NCBI GenBank assembly: GCA_020848695.1
Contig: JADLHT010000049.1
Span: forward strand, 34,604-98,603
DNA from: Saprospiraceae bacterium
GTDB lineage: Bacteria > Bacteroidota > Bacteroidia > Chitinophagales > Saprospiraceae
Length of the DNA: 64,000 bases
Direction: 5' to 3'
Position 1 is the stretch's first letter. Every line of letters starts with the position of its first letter. A model generated the notes under the pieces. It made no database searches. It saw only the letters and a program-made list of their open reading frames with translations, and was not told where the DNA came from. Below, piece by piece: positions 61,048 to 64,000 of this stretch. The translations under genes were made by a program, and so were the position numbers.

Positions 61048-62241
61048 ATGAGCCTTCAAGGTAAAAAGATCATTCTTGCAGTTTGTGGAAGTATTGCAGC
61101 GTACAAGTCGCTCATTTTACTTAGACTGCTCTCAAAAGAAGGAGCGGATGTTAGAGTGATATTAACAGGTGAAGCTCAGAAGTTTGTAGGCAAACTTAGT
61201 TTTTCAAGCTTGACTCAACACGAGGTATTGACTGATCTTTCTCCGGATTCAGATTGGAAAAATCATATAGAACTTGGGTTATGGGCAGATCTGATGATTA
61301 TTGCACCTGCAACGGCCAATACGATTGCAAAGTGTGCAACAGGAGTTACTGATAATTTATTGCAGGCAGTTTTTCTTTCTTTGCGATGTCCATTGATGAT
61401 TGCACCGGCTATGGATCTCGATATGTGGGCTCATCCTATTACGCAACAAAATATCTCTCGTTTAAATTCAATTGGAGTTGAATTTGTGCCTGTAGGGTAC
61501 GGATTGTTAGCCAGTGGGTTAAGTGGCGAGGGAAGGTTAGCAGAACCAGAAATTGTTTTTAACAAAATCAAGAATTTTTTTGATTGCAAAAAGGATTTGA
61601 AAGGTAAAAAAGTTTTGATTACTGCAGGTCCAACCTATGAATCTATTGATCCGGTACGTTTTATTGGGAATCATTCTAGTGGAAAAATGGGTATTCGATT
61701 GGCTGAAGCTGCCGGCAAGAGGGGAGCTGAAATTGTCTTGGTTCTGGGTCCTGTTCATGAACAAGTTCAGGTTTCAGATAATATTACAGTTTGTTCCGTT
61801 ACAACAGCAGATGAAATGTTAGAACAGGTAAAAAACTACTCGGATTCAATGGATTATTTCATTTTGGCGGCTGCAGTTGCTGATTATAAGCCTGAATTTA
61901 GTTCTCAAGAAAAGATTAAAAAATCTGAAGAAAACCTCATAATAAATTTGATTAAAACAGCGGATATCGCATCCTGGGTAGGGCTCTCTAAGAAGGAGAG
62001 GCAGAAACTGATCGGATTTGCCTTGGAAACAAATAACATCCTTCAGAATGCAAAGGATAAACTTTATAAGAAAAATATGGATATGATCGTTATTAATAGT
62101 CCTGTCGAAGCCGGCGCTGGTTTTGGGTATGATACGAATCGTATAGATATTTTGAAAAAAAATGGAGAGTACTTATCTTTCGATCTTAAATCAAAAAGAG
62201 AACTGGCTAATGATATTATTAATGAAATGCTAAAATTGTAA
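61048..62241 (+). CDS. coaBC: Bifunctional phosphopantothenoylcysteine decarboxylase/phosphopantothenate-cysteine ligase
   Basis: 397 residues. CoaC half: flavoprotein motif 'ILAVCGSIAAYKSLILLRLL', active-site 'ADLMIIAPATANTIAKCATG' and 'MIAPAMDLDMWAHP'. CoaB half: 'VLITAGPTYESIDPVRFIGN' followed by 'HSSGKMG', then the late 'MIVINSPVEAGAGFGYDTNR'. Catalyses two steps of coenzyme A synthesis. In the bamD-rpoZ operon. Confidence 0.96.
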   Translation: MSLQGKKIILAVCGSIAAYKSLILLRLLSKEGADVRVILTGEAQKFVGKLSFSSLTQHEVLTDLSPDSDWKNHIELGLWADLMIIAPATANTIAKCATGVTDNLLQAVFLSLRCPLMIAPAMDLDMWAHPITQQNISRLNSIGVEFVPVGYGLLASGLSGEGRLAEPEIVFNKIKNFFDCKKDLKGKKVLITAGPTYESIDPVRFIGNHSSGKMGIRLAEAAGKRGAEIVLVLGPVHEQVQVSDNITVCSVTTADEMLEQVKNYSDSMDYFILAAAVADYKPEFSSQEKIKKSEENLIINLIKTADIASWVGLSKKERQKLIGFALETNNILQNAKDKLYKKNMDMIVINSPVEAGAGFGYDTNRIDILKKNGEYLSFDLKSKRELANDIINEMLKL

Positions 62242-62249
62242 TTATCTCG

Positions 62250-63170
62250 ATGAGTTTTAAATTTATTAAAATATATCTGACGCTTTTCTGCGCAATAGTG
62301 GGATTCTTTGGCTTCTCACAGGAATTAGATATGACAGTACTAGTTATTGCACCTAATAACCTTACCGGAACAGACAAAGCAATGTTTCCTAAAATGGAAC
62401 TCGCAATAAAAGAGTTGGCGAATAGTACAAAATGGACTAATGACAACTTTGAATTAAATGAAAGAATAAAATGTAAATTTCAGCTTACTGTCAGAAATGA
62501 TAATGGGAACAATAGTTTTGATTGTGATTTAATTGTAGAAGCTTCTCGACCCATTTATGGAAGTAATTTAGAATCCACTTTATTCTCTATTTCAGAGAAA
62601 AACATACCCATCATCTATGATCCGACCCGGGCTTTAGAGAACAACAAAGATATTTATACTGACAATCTTAGTGCCTTGGTTACTTTTTACGCCTATTTCA
62701 TTTTAGCCCTGGACTATGATTCTTTTAGTTTAGATGGAGGAGACCCATATATAGCTATTCTGCAAAATATGGTAAATTCGATGTCAGGGCAGGGAAAGTC
62801 TTTTGATGATAGCTGGAGCTCATCCAGCAAAAAGAAGAATAGTCGATATTTTCTTTTGGAAAATTTAAATCATGTTCGCTTAAAACCATACCGAAGAGCT
62901 ATGTATGAATATCATAGATTGTGTATGGATATGTTTACAAAAAATGTAGAGTCTTCGAGAGCGGATATGGTAAATGCAATTGAATCTATTTCTAATACTG
63001 ATCAATCATATCCGAATTCATTTCTCTTGCAGTCGTTTATTGCCGCAAAAAGGGCAGAAATTATTGAAATTTATAAACAGGGAACAGCTCTTGAAAAAAC
63101 AAGGGTAATTACCGCAATGAGTTCTATTGATCCGTCTAATACAAGCTTGTACAATTCTATAAAATCCTAA
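62250..63170 (+). CDS. DUF4835 family protein, PorD-like T9SS-associated
   Basis: 306 residues. Signal peptide ending 'FFGFSQ'; body with 'IKCKFQLTVRNDNGNNSFDC' and 'YAYFILALDYDSFSLDGGDP', then 'NSRYFLLENLNHVRLKPYRR', the pattern of DUF4835. This family is encoded after coaBC in many Bacteroidota and has been linked to the T9SS (PorD). That link is from recalled family knowledge; the sequence itself shows only an exported protein of unknown biochemistry. Confidence 0.82.
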   Translation: MSFKFIKIYLTLFCAIVGFFGFSQELDMTVLVIAPNNLTGTDKAMFPKMELAIKELANSTKWTNDNFELNERIKCKFQLTVRNDNGNNSFDCDLIVEASRPIYGSNLESTLFSISEKNIPIIYDPTRALENNKDIYTDNLSALVTFYAYFILALDYDSFSLDGGDPYIAILQNMVNSMSGQGKSFDDSWSSSSKKKNSRYFLLENLNHVRLKPYRRAMYEYHRLCMDMFTKNVESSRADMVNAIESISNTDQSYPNSFLLQSFIAAKRAEIIEIYKQGTALEKTRVITAMSSIDPSNTSLYNSIKS

Positions 63171-63199
63171 ATAAACTATTATAAAACTATTTTAATCTT

Positions 63200-63784
63200 A
63201 TGAAGAAAAAGCGAATTGCCATTTTTGCATCCGGTGATGGTACTAATGCCGACAAATTGATCAAGTATTTTAAAAATCACAGTTCAATCAATATCGAACT
63301 GATAATCTCCAATTCAAGTAAAGCAGGAGTTCTCAAAATTGCACAAAAGAATGATATACAATATTCGGTCATCAATAAATCATTGCTGACCAACAACAGC
63401 TACATGACTTCACTGCTCAGACTTTACGATATTGATTTTGTGGTGTTGGCAGGATTTTTATTGCTTATTCCACCTTTTTTAGTAAAAATGTATGATCAGC
63501 GCATGATAAATTTGCATCCGGCTCTTTTACCTAAGTATGGTGGAAAAGGAATGTATGGATTAAACGTACATCAGGCAGTAGTTAGTGCAGGTGAATTAGA
63601 GTCGGGCGTTACAATCCATTATGTTAATGAGAGTTTTGATAAAGGGAAGATCATTTATCAAGAAAAAGTTAAAGTTGATAAGAGAGACAATGCGGAGAAA
63701 CTTGCAAAGAAAATTCAGGAGATTGAACATAGAATTCTACCTGAATGGACTGAAAAGTTGATAAAACAGTTGAGTTATTATTAA
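63200..63784 (+). CDS. purN: Phosphoribosylglycinamide formyltransferase
   Basis: 194 residues. Uses 10-formyltetrahydrofolate to formylate GAR in purine synthesis. Signatures: 'RIAIFASGDGTNADKLIKYF', 'NLHPALLPKYGGKGMYGLNV' (catalytic Asn and His region), 'SGVTIHYVNESFDKGKII'. It occupies the position downstream of the PorD-like gene where recN is frequent in relatives. Confidence 0.95.
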   Translation: MKKKRIAIFASGDGTNADKLIKYFKNHSSINIELIISNSSKAGVLKIAQKNDIQYSVINKSLLTNNSYMTSLLRLYDIDFVVLAGFLLLIPPFLVKMYDQRMINLHPALLPKYGGKGMYGLNVHQAVVSAGELESGVTIHYVNESFDKGKIIYQEKVKVDKRDNAEKLAKKIQEIEHRILPEWTEKLIKQLSYY

Positions 63785-63935
63785 ACCTGGGTTTTGTAGT
63801 TGAGTATTGAGGAGACAGTCAATAGTCCAGTAAAATCAAGTGTTCACGTTACATATTTACCATAGACATAATCAGGCTCATTCGGTAAATACCTAAGCTT
63901 CTGATTATCAAAAATATATTATAAAAAAAGTTAAT

Positions 63936-63978
63936 AAAAAAACCCTGAAATCCGTACTTTTTACGTAATTTCAGGGTT
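63936..63978 (-). terminator. Strong hairpin at the right edge, terminator on the minus strand
   Basis: Eleven-bp perfect stem (AACCCTGAAAT at 63941-63951 with ATTTCAGGGTT at 63968-63978), plus an inner 4-bp CGTA/TACG stem. The A-run at 63936-63942 gives a T-run on the minus strand, so it most likely ends a leftward gene beyond the window; it may also serve purN. Confidence 0.65.
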
Positions 63979-64000
63979 AGAAAATTATTTTATAATATGA

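Noticed and set aside
1..64000. tRNA, rRNA, CRISPR, insertion sequences, prophage
   Set aside because: Looked for T-loop sequences, regular spaced repeats, transposase motifs and integrase genes; none found by eye.

Overview
The window is from a low-G+C (about one third G+C by eye) member of the Bacteroidota, probably a Saprospiria-like environmental lineage; the phylum is well supported and the lower rank is a guess. Evidence for the phylum: at least seven proteins carry type IX secretion system (T9SS) C-terminal sorting domains (six type A, one type B); some twenty promoter-like TAnnTTTG -7 elements lie in front of genes; the primary-type sigma factor is the short Bacteroidota form; and the block bamD - rpoZ - coaBC - DUF4835 (PorD-like) is typical of the phylum. 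I saw no tRNA, rRNA, CRISPR array, insertion sequence or prophage. The window reads as a stable chromosomal segment.

Layout. 1-5.5 kb: two tandem paralogous giant surface proteins (the first cut by the window edge) with dockerin-like repeats, a cohesin-like beta domain and a type A sorting tail. 5.6-7.4 kb: a LytS/LytTR two-component pair on the minus strand. 7.5-11.5 kb: folE - fabD - algH-like - ABC-F ATPase. 11.5-15.1 kb: a polytopic membrane protein and typA. 15-18.7 kb: a secreted Kelch-like protein, a DoxX-like protein, an A-type Fe-S carrier and small envelope proteins. 19-24.9 kb: a TPR lipoprotein, a minus-strand redox operon (membrane Fe-S protein, secreted DUF1028 protein, CCG-domain Fe-S protein, small conserved protein), a phosphoribosyltransferase and a patatin. 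24.9-27.3 kb: a secreted lamin-tail/cupredoxin-like protein. 27.4-30.1 kb: a tandem YegP-like protein and pyrR-pyrB. 30-38.5 kb: a TlpA-like thioredoxin, a degenerate haloperoxidase-like lipoprotein, a sigma-70 factor, purC, a LolC/FtsX-type permease and tyrS. 38.7-46.4 kb: a type B T9SS adhesin, an HtrA protease, an acyl-CoA carboxylase subunit and two small proteins. 46.5-54.2 kb: a Zn/Cd-type P-ATPase, a UbiA-like prenyltransferase, a barrel-like lipoprotein, a secreted beta-helix protein and a flavin amine oxidase. 54.2-54.9 kb: a gene-free stretch that appears to encode a small RNA on the minus strand. 54.9-64 kb: ccmE-ccmF, a DUF2520 protein, bamD, rpoZ, coaBC, a PorD-like gene and purN.

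How it fits together. Housekeeping genes for nucleotide, folate, CoA and fatty-acid synthesis, translation and cytochrome c maturation are interleaved with a large investment in secreted, T9SS-anchored surface proteins. bamD and the PorD-like gene belong to the outer-membrane and T9SS assembly machinery those proteins depend on. The observations most worth following are: a dockerin-like plus cohesin-like arrangement in both tandem surface proteins; a compact minus-strand small RNA with its own promoter and terminator near 54.5 kb; a 65-bp perfect intragenic repeat in an otherwise diverged YegP-like tandem protein; a haloperoxidase/PAP2-fold lipoprotein that has lost most oxyanion-binding residues; promoters so close to the start codon that the mRNAs should be leaderless; and a CRP-type palindrome upstream of bamD.
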